A DNA stretch of 64,000 nt from Symbiodinium natans (Eukaryota; Sar; Dinophyceae; Suessiales; Symbiodiniaceae), in contig CAJNDS010001835.1 of assembly GCA_905221605.1 (NCBI GenBank), positions 219,101 through 283,100 of the forward strand, given 5' to 3'. The translations under genes were made by a program, and so were the position numbers. The notes under the pieces were generated by a model. That model was not told the origin of the DNA, did not search any database, and saw only the letters and a program-made list of their open reading frames with translations. Of this stretch, positions 33,309 through 47,200 are shown one piece after another. Positions within the stretch are counted from its first letter, which is position 1, and each line of letters begins with the position of its first letter.

Positions 33309-35095
33309 GTCTCGAGCCCCACAGTGCCTTCGACGTCTACCCTCTTCCAGCCGCGGAACTCAAAGCACCCACAGAAACAGACGAAACCCCGCAGCCTTCG
33401 GAGCTTCGGCAGCCTCTCCTGTCATTCGGAAACTTATGGTAGTGTCTTGCCTCAAACCAAACGGCCACCCTTCTTAGCAAGAATTTCTTAAGATTAGGGA
33501 GACTACAGTCCTGTTCAGTGAGAGTTAAGCGGCGCAGATCCCAAGCAACACAAACGTACACACACGGGGAAACGTGTAATCACGGATACTTTTTTTGTGA
33601 TGGTCATATTATCGCGGATGTCGATCATTCGAAACCTTAGAAACCTGGACAGGTGGGATTCAGAGGCTCAAACTCAGCATCTCTGCAAGGCAAAACCCTG
33701 ATGTTGAAAACCTGATGTTGACTGTCATGAAACCATACAGAGCGATGATGTTGCGTCACAAGACTGTAGACCAATGTACAGCGAGGATAATTAACCTACT
33801 TAGCACAGTGCAGGTACACCAGGTTGATCAGACCTGGCTTCCACCTTCAAGCATAGCTCCGATGGACAAGGCTTGCTTGAAGGATCTTGTCCCCCTGCAT
33901 GAAAAACAGAGCTCAAGCACCCGGTGGCAATCGAGAATCCAAAAACCCCAAGCTTAGAATCAGGGCTTCGAGACAGACAGACAGACCGACAGACAGACAG
34001 GACAGGACAGACAAAGAAGCAGACAGACAGCACAGAGCACTCACACCTCTCACGCTCAGCTCAGCCCCTCTCAAGCCCGAAGCACTTAAACTATCATCTC
34101 CAAGGACCCAGCCATCCGCCATGGGGTCCAGTGCCCCACAGCCAGGCCCTGCAACGGCAAACGTTTACGCAAAGGCACTGCACGGCTGCTTCCGAAACGT
34201 CTTCGAACCCCTCTCTCATTGAAGGCGTTGCATCAGAGCTGCTTTGCTCAGCTGACCGGTCGTCAAACCCCCCAATATGCAGAAATCGATTGCAATCAGA
34301 TGCCGCCCAAACGTCTATGACAGCAAAACTTGCGGCTGATTTCTCAGGGCTCCTGACACCGCTAGACGGCAGCGCTACTATAACTATGGACCCACTTAGC
34401 CACGTAGTCTTTGAAGACCCATGACTGAAGCTTAAATTACGGGTCTTTAGGGGCCTGTCGCCGACACAGCTTTTGACTGACCGGCAACCCCTGGTCTACT
34501 ATACCAAGACGACATTGACATGACATTGAGAAACTGTGTGGTACAGTACCATGATGCTACATGTGAGCGTGTTTGGGCATGTTTGGGCATGAGTCGGGCG
34601 CCACAAGTTAACGTCCGGTGAATGTTTGGAACCCTCAACAAACCCGCATGCCACTGCTATAGCGTGCTCCGATTTGAGGCTCTCACTACACTCACTACAC
34701 TTTCTTGTCCAGAGATGCATTCGTTCGACAGTTGATTTCAGTCCGAATTTGCTTTCTTTGACGATGAAAGCTGACAATGAAGACAATGAAGATTCAACGC
34801 ATCAACAAACTCAGCTGCGGCCACCTCAACGCCTCGGGGCTGCTGGCCGCTGTGCCAAGTGCGACGCTTCAGTTCTTTGGGCCATAAAGTCAGCACAGCA
34901 AGAGCACGTAATATGCGAGCTGGGGAGTTGAACTGAAATGAAGTGACATCTAACGAATATGGTGCGGCAAATTGCGCAGCCGGCCACTTGAACAACTTCC
35001 CGTACTGTGCAAGCACGCGAACCATGCTGAACCTGCCTGCTGCACTGCATCGGACTTTTGCGTCTCTCGCTCGCATGCTGGGGTGTCCGCGACAT
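33309..35095. other. no supported gene; (GACA)n repeat
   Basis: Contains a GACA/CAGA microsatellite at about 33974-34031 that creates an artefactual 166-codon plus frame. Telomere-like or coding signals are absent. Confidence 0.4.
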
Positions 35096-35099
35096 TGCA

Positions 35100-35860
35100 A
35101 CTTTGAAAAGCAAGTTGCTGCTGGCAACGTCACTAGCCTCCACCATCAGAGCTATAGTCCATATGTGCGCATCATTGGCTGCGACTGCCACCGAACCAAG
35201 TCTTGTCGCTTCCCAGGGTGGAATCCCCCTACCATGTCGCTCCACTGTCCGAGGTGTCCGAGATGGCGAGAAGGTTTCAACCACAATTGCACCCCAGCCG
35301 CCATCTTTGTGCATCTTTGTGCCACCATCTGACATCGCAAAGGCGTTCCAGGCTTCAGAACTGGCGGTACTTTCCCAAGCGATTGCTGCGTCGACGACTG
35401 GTGGGTTCAGGTAGACGTCAATTGACTACACCCATTTTGGTGCCATCCGGTGTCATGTCAGCCGCATCCCATCCTGAAGCGACCACCCTCCACTGAACAG
35501 CCTCTTTGTGCCATCCGAGGGCATGGCGCACGCCCTCCACCGAAAAGCACCGTTGGAGCCGCTTGCTTGCGACTGGCTCCGCTGTCGCTGCTTTGATACA
35601 CCACACCGCTGCTGCCGCTTCTGGTTCCAGCAAGTCTATCTGTTCACCATTGGGCGAAATGGCAAGGCAACCCGGGTAGCGCCCGCTCGTGCTGGCCGCT
35701 AGCTCTGCCCAACTCGTTCCACCATCAGTGCTAGCCCACACTTTACGTTCGTAGCCCCAATCATGTTGGTGCCATCGGTAGAAATAGCTTGGGAACAGGA
35801 CTCTCCCAGCCACAGCCTTCAATCTGGCACTGCATAATGGTGTCTTGGACTCACTTGATG
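35100..35860 (-). pseudogene. Asp-box (BNR-like) beta-propeller repeat pseudogene
   Basis: Several copies of a blade-like unit are readable on the minus strand but in shifting frames. AISTDGTNMIGATN lies at about 35805-35765. After a +1 shift comes VWASTDGGTSWAEL (35738-35700), an Asp-box (Ser-x-Asp-x-Gly-x-x-Trp), then CLAISPNGEQIDLL. In another frame VYQSSDSGAS lies near 35605, then AMPSDGTKRL, then DMTPDGTKMGVV ending in TGA at 35418, and AMSDGGTKM near 35330. Asp-box repeats form beta-propellers in sialidase-like and photosystem-assembly-like proteins. The first frameshift lies within about ten bases, too short for an intron, so this copy is decayed unless the sequence has errors. Upstream and downstream ends are not defined. 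Confidence 0.6.
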
Positions 35861-35914
35861 CTGCGGTCATTGAAATCCTTGTGGCAGGTATCTCAGCACT
35901 CTTCTGCATGGCCA

Positions 35915-38900
35915 GCAGACTCCATCAGTGCAGGAACGTCTACTAGCAGCAGCATGGTCCGTCAGTGCCCTCTTCGATAGTACTGTGCAGGCTTTTCATT
36001 GCTGCTGTGCTCTACATGCTGCCAAGGCTCCGTTCGATTGTGCTTCTCCAGCAGGTCCAACAGCAAACTTTCCCACCTCTGCAAAACACATGGATTATCA
36101 TGGATTGCAAACAATCTTGCAATGTGTGCATTTAGTGCCTGTCCAAAGCAGTTCCATTGTCCATCTTGGTTCGGGGGTTTCTTGTGAAGTTCCAACGAGC
36201 AATGACCTGAACAATTTCATGCAGCTCTCTGGCTCATCAACAACTTGAAATGTACGAAAAGTTGCGGCATGACATGTTTGCCAACACCAACGCACCCAGC
36301 AGCGTATGACAATGAATGCAATTACCCATCACCTCCTCTTCCTCCCAGGTACCATTGTCTTTTCCCTCTCCAGCACCTGCCCATAGCCGACCGGCCCTTG
36401 GCGTGGACCGTGCGTCGCCCGCCCAAAAAACCAAAACACATCCATTTTCTCGATTCTTTTTAAGGAATCCCCAAGACGCCAGGATGTCTAGGACCTTGAA
36501 AGAATCTGTGATCCTGAGATCCTTTGAAAAACCCTTCGGGACCTCAGAGGAGTTGGACTTGAGAGTCTGCTTAGCCCTTACTTGCTGGCAGGCGCCAGCA
36601 CATCCGAAGAGGCTCTTGCAAGGACAGCGGCTCCCATCCAAACAAAATGCACTCAAACAACAGTAACAAACAGCTTGTAAGTTAACTAGAAACTAATCAT
36701 CCATGTCTTTGGACATTAGCCGCTCCCACAACACAACACAAAGCGAGACTGCGTGTAGCATGATGCCCAGCGGCAGCAGTTTGTGGCCGCGACCAGCGTA
36801 CGTGTAACGCAGCTGCAGGTGGTCGCTGTGAAAGATCAGCAGAGGAGGGGCTTCCTGCAGGTTGACAGCACTAACTACTACGGCTGGCAAGTACGTGTCC
36901 CGGTTGCACTTACATTGCATGATTTTTTGCACGTGGTGAGTGGGCAAATGGCGTTGCCACCCCTTGTCAAGGGCCTGTAGCACTCACCACCAAATTTCTT
37001 TTCAGGTTTGGTGACCCCATTTGGCGACACCTCCTCACTGCTCCACATGCTTCTGCAGAGGACAGGAGCAAGTGTTCTCCACTCCTTTTGACGTTTCGGG
37101 GGTTGGAGGTTGGGTTTGGTTGGGCACCTTCGGGTTCTTTTGACGGTTGGGGTTTGATGTCCTTTTGGTGCATGTCACCTCTGCGGAGTGCCTCAATCAT
37201 GCCCATCCCTCAAGGACACACTCGCCCCCTTTGGGGGTATGTTAAGGGTTATATCCAACCAGACCAAAGCACACGGTGGCTTCCCAGAAAGCACCCCAAC
37301 ACGAGCAGCCGCCCTTGTACCCGCACGGCACATGGGTCGCAAAGGCTGCTCAACTTCATATCACCTCCCCTGCTTCTGCAGCTTTCGGACAGTCCTCTGA
37401 GAAGGGCTGCGCTTTGGAACTCTCTGCTGCAGCAACCTCGGTGTTCCCGAACGGATTGGTTCTGATGGAGAGATAAGATCAAAGGAAAGCTGCAAGCAAA
37501 ATTGATATCAACCTTCAGAATTCACAGCCGTCCCCGTTGAAGGTTGAAGTCAAGGAACGGCTTCAGCGGAAGCCTGCCGCATGGAATTCGGCCCACTATC
37601 ACTAGCAGTGCTCGACATTGTTAGTCGGTCAATACAATACCCCACCCAGAATTAAGTGGAACTGGGTTTCTTGGAGCTGTGAATTCTGTGGGGCCTCTTC
37701 AGAAATCATCTTAGCTTCATCATGGCTGTAGACGCACAATGTTCCATGGTGTGCCGCACTGTGCTTGTCGGTCTGATAGGATTGGTTGTTCGGACAGGCT
37801 GAGGGCAAAATGACCTCGCTGGTTCTCAACTATTCTCATCTGTATCTTGCAAGGTGCTGTTTCAGCTTCAGCTTCGCAAAGACACAATAACATGGGGGCT
37901 GCCCTTCGGCCTTCATTATCATGGAAGCAAAGCTGCGATTGGCAGCGATGCACAATGCGCCTGCTTGAATGCCACTCGGATCACTGAGCCAAGCAGCCCA
38001 AAGAGGTTTCAGTTCGGCAAAGCGCGATCCAGGCTGTGGATCCTCCAGAAAGGAACCCCACCGCGCCTGTCAATGAAGCATGGTCACGGGATGTTAGAGG
38101 AAGAACGTCAGCCATTTGGCTTCCTGACGTCATGACGATTATCTCCAGGAATGCTCGCAGTGAGATCTGCAGCTAACATTCATAGTCACACTCGGATAGT
38201 ATCCAGCAACTCCAAGGACACCACGGTTGAAGGTCGGAAAACATATGATTGGCTGGAGCACCAGAACAGCTTGGCTTGAGGTCAGCGAACAAGAAGCGAG
38301 CAATGCCCCAGCGCCTCCTTTACCAAGTCTGTGACGTCCCGCACACGGAAGCCTTCATGAAGGACCTGATGTTGGAGCTTGGAATCCCTGTCTCTGCTCG
38401 CCCGTGGAATCTGAGGTGCAAATTACTGGTGTAAGATCGCAAAGTCTTTGCTCTGCCGAGAGGCACACCACATCTGATATGCCACATGCTCCTTCAATGG
38501 ATTCAAGGGGCACATATGCTGCGACGTGCCAGTTCCGCATCCCTTTGAAGCAGAACTGATGCAAACTTGCACAACAGAGATAACCTGGCTTTGGCATTTG
38601 GCTATACAATAGCCAAAGAAAGGGTGGGACGGTGGGACTGAGGGCACGGCCCGCAGTTGCGCCATGGTTGAGACAGGAGAAAAAGGTTGATGCAACAAGG
38701 AATTGTGGACCCAGGCAGACCTGCTAACAGGTCTACTGGATGCAAAAGCTAAATGTTTACTAGTGACTAGTGACTATTCACGAAGCTGCATAGTCGAGGG
38801 CCTCACGCCCCAAAAGGGGAAACCCCACGCCTCAATCTGCAATCCACGCCCCCCCCCCCCCCCCACCCACCCCGCACCGAAACAAACACGCAAACAACAG

Positions 38901-41205
38901 AAATTGGCCCTCCAAATTTTCCGGCCAGGCTCGAATCGAGGAATCTGCAGCTCCTGGACAAGGCCACGCCAGGTCGCCACATTCTTGACATCGGTTCCTG
39001 TCCGAGGGACACGACGCAATGCATGCTGAGCACACTTGAGCCACGCAAGTCCTAAGCACTCAAGCGTATCTGGTGCGGCAACTGCTGTTCCACTTGACAA
39101 AGCCCTCGCCTGCAACTGATGCCAGCATTCGCTTGGCAACAAGAAGGTTGGCCCAGGGCAGATCAGTCCACCTCGAAAGAGGCCATTGAGCGCTGCCGCC
39201 TGGTGAACTCGTGCATCGCGGCTTTTCCAACTCAGGCCAAGACCAGGACCACAAGGCCTTGGAAATCATATCCTGGACCTCACTTCGTGACGCGTTAAAT
39301 TGCGAGACATTTGCCACCATCCAACTTTCAGGCATGGGCCAGGGCGCACCCGACTTTGCCACACAACCCTTTGCCCTTGGCGGCCAGAAAGGAATCAAAC
39401 GTCTGGTGCCAGCTGCCAGCTTTCAATGCTGCAAATGTGTCTGAAATGTTCGAATGTTCTGACGCGCTCTTAGCCGGGCGCGGAGCGGACAAAAGCAAAA
39501 TTCTCCTTCAAGAGCGCTTGATCCTGCAAGAAGGACCATATATGTCTAAAAATGCCTATGAGGTCGACGAGATGCCATGGATCTCGAGATCGAGACAACA
39601 TCACACGCAGCAAAGCAAATTGGCAACATGGTGGCCAGGAGCTGAATCCAATCAAGCCGCATACTGCCTTCCTGAGCACGCAGACTTGTTGCAAAGATGA
39701 GCAAGAGCGACAAAGGCGCATTGGATATTTACGCCCGTCACAATTGCACCGAGCTGCCGCTCATCACCTTAACGGCGCACTTCCAGGACTGAATCTGTTG
39801 GTGCTGGCTGCTGGCATGTCACACTTGGATCCCTGTACTATTTACTATGAGAACTCGAGCTTCACCACAATCCCGAACGCTGTTGAAGCAAATGAAGCAC
39901 AAAATGCAGTCCTGGCACATAGGTGCTGAAATTGTACGCAACCAACGTACCACCTCAGCCAGAGGCACGTATGGCCGAAGTAATGCCGCCACCGTAGCTG
40001 CAGCTGCGATGCTCACTCGAGCGGCATTGAAGGTTTTGGCCTGGGAGCAGAGATCATAGGGAACTGACATGTCGATCTCTCATGATCTTACCCTGCAGGT
40101 GCTTCAGCTTCGAACAGAAGTCAAAAAACCGATGCAAGCCAACCCCACAACTTTGCCTCCTCTGCTTCGTGCAATCGCTTCAGAAGCTGGCTCCAGGCAC
40201 CCCCCGGGTGGCAGGCCTCTTCTGAGGGACTGTTCTAACCACGGCAGCGGACAAAACCGCATAGTTGTATGTTACTATGGTGTCTCCCAGACACAGAGAG
40301 AGAGAGAGAGAGAGAGAGTGAGAGAGTGAGAGTGTGAGTGAGAGAGTGAGGGAGTGAGAGAGTGTGAGAGAGTGAGAGAGTGAGAGTGACGCATCGTATG
40401 CCCAACTGGCAAATCTGTCTGACCCGCCTCCCTCACTTGATGTCCTACCCAGCTGTGCGAGCACTGCTTGAACTCTTCCAGTCCCCCGAAGATCAACCCC
40501 GACCATGCCTCTCACAACAAGCTCTTCTGTCCCAAACTCTTCCCCTTCTCTAGGGAGGCTCGTCTCTCTTGGCCGAAGGCTTGGAGCTTCAAAGATTAGT
40601 GGGCTGGTTCCTAAGGAGTGTATGATGTGGTGGACGTTTGTTAGCCACCCTGTCAATTCAGGAAACTCCATACGCTTCAGTTGAATGAGTCTTTTTTTGC
40701 GGTTCAACACCGAACTTTTGGCTCAACATGCACACCAGCACCAATGCCAAGACTGGAACTCGAGAAGTCCAAGTCTTGCCCAGCGTAACCCTGTCATGAC
40801 ATTTTTTGCAATCAAGCGCCTTGCCAGTCCTGGCAGAGGAATAAAAATCGAAAATGGACAGCTCGGAGTCTAGCATCAAGCCAAACCTGGGAGGGGCTAT
40901 GGCTCACGGGCCAACACAATGCTAAACATATCCAGGCAAAGATAAAGCCGACATATGGCCCAATGGCGCACGATGTTGTGAAGCCACGGCGGGGAAAGCT
41001 TCGCAATATGCAAACAAAGCGCCGCAGCTCAGGCCGGTATGAAAGCACAGTAAAACTTTCACAGGCAGCCGAACTGCTCCCTTCTACATATATTGTGCTG
41101 CCGCGGCACCTCTCGCTTCCCTGACGGTCCATGACAGCAGCCAGGCCAAAAAACTTCTTGTATGCCTAAGCTCGAGCAATCTCAACACCAATCCCCAGCA
41201 CAGCA
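35915..41205. other. no firmly supported gene; homopolymer and GA repeats
   Basis: A minus stretch at about 36110-35995 (ARLFAIHDNPCVLQRWESLL and LDLLEKHNRTEPWQHVEH) looks protein-like and could be an exon preceding the Asp-box locus. A C run lies at 38849-38864. A (GA)n/GTGAGA array at about 40296-40388 holds open long Ser/Leu/His frames that are not genes. The rest shows only short competing frames. Confidence 0.4.
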
Positions 41206-41210
41206 CTCAC

Positions 41211-41380
41211 TGAGTTTTCGTGATATGCCCAAGAAAAATCGTCGGCGACAGCCTCGGAATGGCTCAGGGCCATGCAGCAACGACTTGTTGCCCATAGCCT
41301 TTGCCTGCAGGCCAACCCGACCTAAGGCAGGCACGACACCTTGTTTCCTCAACGTCTGTGTTGCCACTTGTATGCTTGCC
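41211..41380 (-). CDS. probable exon with consensus GT donor
   Basis: A minus stretch of balanced, basic composition (VATQTLRKQGVVPALGRVGL, then KAMGNKSLLHGPEPFRGCRR and FFLGISRKLS). It ends exactly at CTCA|GTGAGT, a textbook 5' splice site (41211|41210). The acceptor is not fixed. No family recognised. The plus-strand frames over the same DNA are Cys/Pro/Thr rich. Confidence 0.38.
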
Positions 41381-41409
41381 GACCACCGACACTGCAGCAA
41401 CACCTCTCA

Positions 41410-42585
41410 GTTGTTACTGGTGCATTGAAATCCGTCGCCGCCAAGGGACTTTGGGGCACTTGCAACCACTGATGTCCAAAGCTCCTGGTGTCCAGAGCGC
41501 CCTCAATATGAATGAGATTACGTACCCATGGGCCGGCACCCTTTCTCACGCCAAAGCATACGCCCTCAACAACTAACCCGGCACAGCTCCCAGCAAGAAG
41601 CAGCTGGCAGCGGTTTGGGGTTGTGTTGCACTCCTGTTTGTGGTGCTCCTGTTGCACATCTTGGCTTCTTTGTATGTAAACCTATGTAAGTTGCACATCA
41701 GGCGCCTTTTCATCGTACATTCTCGATCACTTCAGATGTCTTGTTTCAGCCTGCTGCAATTTGGTCTGGAACACCCTTTTCACCCATTGCTTTGCACATT
41801 GCTTGTCCCATTGAAACACCTGTCGCTTTGCAGCATGAGAAAGCAAAGGAGATTCGTTTGACAGCACCGTGGCAGCTTGGCGAATGATCTTTCAGATCTT
41901 GTGGAAAAATTGATCTGTATCCAATTTTCTTGTTGTCTGTGCATCCAGCGAACACTTGTGTAGTGACAGCGAGTGGCTGGGCAGTTCAGGCCACGTAAGC
42001 CAAATCGATTCGTTGAGCATTGAAGGAAGTCTGGGGCAGCACTACACGCCATACCGGACGAGTGGCAGTGTCGGCTTCCAGTACATGCTGCACCATATTG
42101 CGCCATAAGCAAAAAGCATGCTTTCAACAAACAATCTCCTGGATACCAGGGGTCGTACAGTTGAGGGCCTCGCGGAAGAGCGCCAAGTCCTCATCCACTC
42201 CAGGAGGCTTGGGCAGACTTTGATTTGCTGTACGTGGATTCTGACATACAACACCTCGAAGCACATGCAAACAGCTGTACGTCCTTGTGATCAATTCAGC
42301 CTAGCGGCACCACTGCTGGAAAAGACCACCTCGAAGACAGTGAATCAAGACTCTGCCAAGCATATCGAAGCATAAGGAAGATTCAAGAAGCTCAGCTGCG
42401 AGTCGCAGAAACTTCCCCACATTTGCTTCCAAGGTGCATAAACCTCAGCTCAACAGAACCGCGTCACACATCGACTGAAGGCACCAAAGTGCACTGGCAC
42501 CCGTCATCCTGCATAGTACAGCTATCCTCACACATCTTATGAGCAACATTCGGGTGTACCCCTGTAGCGTGTCCAGAAGCGAAAG

Positions 42586-42629
<44 letters not shown>

Positions 42630-43140
42630 CTGCGGAGGGAAAGGTCAGACGAGTCAAGCCTAACAACGAAGCGACAGTGCTCTCCAAGGAGCTGCAAGAA
42701 CTTCGAAAGCAGCTGGGCAGATCTGCCAGTCCTTCAAGAACATGGCCTTGGCAAACTTGACAACAGCCCGAGCGCTACATTTGAGTGCATGACATCGGTC
42801 GGGACCCGTGATTGGGGAGCCTCAATGGAAATTCTCAGACCTGTCACGCTGAGTCAACTTCTCTCATTCCACTGCGTATGTAGTATCCCAAGGTACAAGG
42901 TCCCAGGGCAAGAGATCTATGAAATCCATTGAAATCTGCGGAGTTGCTACTCAGCCCTACACGGCAGCGCCAGCAGCATGCTGTGCATCGCCCCCACCCC
43001 TCGTTGGCGGTCTTGTGCATTTGCGTGGTGCTCAATGAAGAAACGAGCAACACGAGCGTGCACGCTCTTTCTGTTCTACTGGTGCCAATAGAATGCAGCA
43101 AAGGCACCAGGGCAAAATACTTCGGCGGATGAACCTACGC
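41410..43140. other. no supported gene; (CA)n microsatellite
   Basis: Includes a pure CA run at 42588-42626. Otherwise only short frames on both strands. Confidence 0.45.
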
Positions 43141-43144
43141 AGGA

Positions 43145-43474
43145 TTACCCAACAATTAGTTTTGTGAGCTGCCCAACTGTAAAACTCTCTATGCTTCTGG
43201 TGGTCTCTATTGACCGCTCCTTGGCAGCCTCACTTCTTTCTGCCACCTGACTGTCCAGCAGCCTCTGATTGCTTGAATTCCTGAGTCGCGGCACCGTGAT
43301 GACCGCAGCCACGCGGCGAACCCGCTGCCGTTTCGGTGGCCTCTGCCATGCAAGATTTGCTGCAACAAAACAGATTGGACCCTGTAGACTATAGACGCAT
43401 GTCTTGTTCTGCAGCCCTGCTGCGGAGCTGTTGAGCCGCGACACGTCACGTTCAACGTTTGGAACCTTGGACAC
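43145..43474 (-). CDS. possible exon, unassigned
   Basis: A 110-codon minus stretch beginning with Met. It has a varied, charged composition, especially toward its 3' end (RNSSNQRLLDSQVAERSEAA, then KERSIETTRSIESFTVGQL). The region looks helical. No splice sites were pinned down, and no family is recognised. Confidence 0.3.
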   Translation of the reverse strand: MSKVPNVERDVSRLNSSAAGLQNKTCVYSLQGPICFVAANLAWQRPPKRQRVRRVAAVITVPRLRNSSNQRLLDSQVAERSEAAKERSIETTRSIESFTVGQLTKLIVG

Positions 43475-43959
43475 GTCATGTGCTCATGCTCGCAGCCACG
43501 AGTGTGAACCACAAGCATGCTTTTGATCGACACAGTGTGTCAGCCCATTTTGGCCACATGTCGAGTCGTGGAGCGCGAGAGCGAAGCGGGCAAGGCCGCG
43601 ACAAGAATCGGGCAGCGCCACTCGGGGGGCCTGACAGGCAACAAATGCATAAACAGGGAACATGCGAATCAGTGTCATCGACGTGTCAAGAGGGGGCGAG
43701 ATGAGGCGAGAGCCCATTAATGCCCACTACAGCAACTGCAGGACACAAAAGAAGCTCACAATCCTTCAGCCATTCAACTCGTCAAACCGAGAGTGGGCAA
43801 GTTGCTCCAAGGTGCTCAAAGAGGCTGCTTAAGCTGAAGTTTGCTCTTCCGGCCTCTTGTGGTCTGACTTCGGCAGACATTTGCGTCTCCACAACTGGTG
43901 GCAAAACTGCCAGACCTTCTCGGAGTCTTTTCAGGCTACCGCTACAACTACAACCCTGA

Positions 43960-44222
43960 TTGGTGTCGCTCCCAGACGCATTCCCTTGGCCCTCCCTCAA
44001 CCACTTTCCGTGCTCAAATGGACAACTCACGACATGGCGGGCTCGATGGGCAGAGCTGCTGCCACCATTAACAATGCCTTTAAAGATGGTCACACTAGTC
44101 GGGAGGAATCAGTTCGTTTTTCTTGCATCACTCAACCGACATGGGCTGCTGCTTTCTCGTGGCGACAAGAGACATTATGCTTATACTCTTCGAACAAAAT
44201 CAACAACTTGGCAAACCCTGCC
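43960..44222 (+). CDS. possible plus-strand exon
   Basis: One of few plus-strand stretches with good protein character: VTLVGRNQFVFLASLNRHGL, then LLSRGDKRHYAYTLRTKSTTW, ending near CTGCCAAG|GTGCTAG, a possible GT donor. The corresponding minus strand has several stops, which supports the plus reading. Upstream, an overlapping frame (LKWTTHDMAGSMGRAAATIN) is also plausible, so exon borders are uncertain. No family assigned. Confidence 0.28.
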
Positions 44223-44249
44223 AAGGTGCTAGATATTAGTGTTTAGGCC

Positions 44250-47200
44250 GGCAAACCAGTTCCAGCACTGGGCTCAACAGAATGCAGGTTGCGTCAGAGC
44301 CTGCGGGGGATTGCAGAAGCACATGTGCTGCAAGAGCGGCAGCAAAGCCTTTGCAAGCTCAGGCTCCAGGGAGGCACGGATACAAGCCTGCAACGCTGAC
44401 GCTCGATGACCCACACTGTGACAATCCAACAGAGCATGTTCTACAGATCATGATCATGAGTGTAGGAACAGGCATGCTGTCTTCGGGCTTTTTTGCCACG
44501 GTAGCAGCAAAGTAAACACTGATCAGAATTCGGAAAAGAAAAACAAAAACAAAAAAGCTTCTGAATTCTTCACAGTCCACCTGCTGGAGGCACTGGTGTC
44601 ACGACAGCGAATACTCATGACTGTGCTCAGTGAACTTTCTCACGCACAGTTCCTCCGAGACATGAGGCGGTGAACAGCTCATTCTAAGCATGACAGGCAC
44701 GTACGCGCAGGACGTCGCACGTGGACACTGCCATGCTGACACATAAAAAACAAGGGCCACCGCCAGCCGCAATCCTGTGCCAGAACTTGGTACCCAGGAT
44801 GCACTCAGCAAGAGACGGCGCTGGCGGACAAGGGCAAGATGTCTATGCTTCTGGCACAGCACACGCGTCTGTAGGCTCTGAACCTTCTCAGAAGGTCTTT
44901 GTAAAATTCAGATGCGATATTCACATCCATGGGTACATGAAGCAAACGCCTCTAAAATGGAATGCCCTGACTACGCTGTAAGCGCGGCGTGCTGCGGGAT
45001 TCAACCGATGGCTAGCTGGCTATCACCTCACCACACCAACGACTGACTACACTGGTCCTGCACAAGCATTTACCTACTACAAGGCGTCAAGAGCATGGGG
45101 AAGTTTGAACTTCTGACAGATCTGGACAATAAACTTCAAAACTTGCAGCCTAGGTGCGAGAACTTACACTGAGCGCCAGGGCCTCCGAAGATTTCAACTG
45201 GCTTGCTGGATGTCTGGAGGTCTAGACATATCGTCTTGCAAGATCAAGCTGTAACCTCTGCCAAAAGCGAGCGGTGACCCAAACCTTTTGGAGCCTGATT
45301 TTCAATGTGTCTGACTTACACACAACCCGCCGATTCACTGATGCGCTGGCTGGCACGCACACTGACGCTGCCAGCCGCGAAATTAAACGCACCTTCTGAT
45401 AACCTTCTGCTTGGTGGTCCTCTTGTTGTCGCAATTCTGATATGGATCTCTCTCTCTCTCTCTCTGCCGCGCCATCCGCGCCATCCGCGCCATCCGCGAG
45501 GGTCTTGCTACGCAAGGGCATGAAAAGCAGAATATCAGGAGGCGCAGTGTGACCGCACAACCTCCATTCACAAAGCAGTATTTTCCCGATATCGAATAAG
45601 GCTAACCTTGAAGGGCAGGTTGAAGTTCTGCTTCAGTGCACTACAGCAAAGGCATACATACATGACAACAATTTTCCACATATATCACATACATTCCTTT
45701 TAAGGGTCAGGCTGCGGCGCACGTGCACACCAGCAGCCTTTATGCATGCGCTGCCTCGTGCTCTGTCGCGAAAGCTTTCTGCAGCGTTGCCACGGCACGA
45801 TGGAGCCTTTAAGCTTTAAGTTGACCAAAGCATCTGTCGCAAACTCCATGCAAAGAAGAAGAGTCACTCAGCAGCTGGCTCCGTGTCTAATCCGGCCAGC
45901 CGCCGGTAGTCCTGCAGCAAGGGTCCACACAATTCATTCTGTTCGAAAGGTGTGTGTGTGTGTGAGCTTTTCGCAGACAGGTAGGGCCTCAGAGAGAAGG
46001 CCACAGTGCTGCTCCATGTGGTGCCTTTGGCATTGGACATTCAGACAAAGCGCCTTCCGAGCCGAACTTCCCGCAAGTTTACAAGATGCGAGCAGGCAGC
46101 AGGCGGGCACGGAGCTCGCCGGCAAGCGCCCTCCTCTGCCGCGCCAAGCGCCGAAGCTGGCGTCCGGGCTCCGCGAATGACTGTGCCTCATGAAGGGCCG
46201 GGGGAACACCAGTACACCGCATTCATGATTTCCTTATGGCTTATGGATTTCTCTCAGACTTTTCCCGTATGCCGTATGCTTTGCTGCCCCATCGAGCCCG
46301 GTAGGTAAGGCGAGTGCAAGGTGCCAGTTTAACAAATGCCTTGATTGGAAAAGGCTCTAAGTTAATGGAGACGTCGACCCGGCCGGGAGACCTCTTCGAC
46401 CTCAAACTTTAGGGTGCAGGAAGAGGTCTACAAGAATGGGTCTAGCACAGCATAATGCTTCAGGTACTTCAGGACTCGAGGTAGACTGCTCACGCCCTCC
46501 GGTCGAAGGTTACAGTCACCCGCAGTCAAAGCAAGCTAGTCGGGGCGCCAAGCATCGATTGATTAAACAACGTAGCAACGAAGTAGCAATGGTTGCCAAA
46601 GCTTCATTCCAATGAGGCACCTCCAGCCATCGTTCTGGCGGTGGCGGCAGTCGGCCGTGTATATCGCGTGATGCCTGAATACTGTCGGCAAATAGCGTAG
46701 TCTGTACACCCTGTACAAACCTCTGGCACCCACGTGCGTGTCCACCCCGTCTTGTTTCGCTCACCAAGCACTTTGCAATGTCAGCTTTTTTGGGAACGAC
46801 TTGTTGGACGACACAGCTTCGCAGCAGGGCGCCTCTTTGGGATCCAGCGATGCTTGGGAAGGGCGGTCGGCCCGGGCGGCTGCACGAGGCGCCTTTTCCA
46901 CAATCTTTGTGACCTCGGGGATCGACTCGGCGCGCCGCCTCGCATTGGATGAAAATGTGAATGGCCACGCCTGCCGCTTTTCTCCTTTTAAAGAACGTTT
47001 GAGGAACAATCAAAAGCTCTGCCCTGCCACGACACTTCCCTCAACTAAGGGAGGCTGTGTCTGCTGCCCCACCTGTCCACGGAACGATGGGGGGGTGCAG
47101 CATGCGGCTCGGCTCGTGCCTGCGCAATGTCAAAGATCCAGGGTCTTGAGTTTCTAGACCACACCTAAGCAGCAAAACTTGCACCCTCTTTACTCAGTGT

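Noticed and set aside
38920-38960. GGCTCGAATCGAGG resembling a tRNA T-loop (B box)
   Set aside because: No matching A box, acceptor stem or anticodon arm upstream.
40716-40726. TTTTGGCTCAA, an 11-base match to the spliced-leader 3' half
   Set aside because: It lacks the rest of the leader and the final G, and has no adjacent gene or duplication. An 11-base match in 64 kb is within chance range when both strands are counted.
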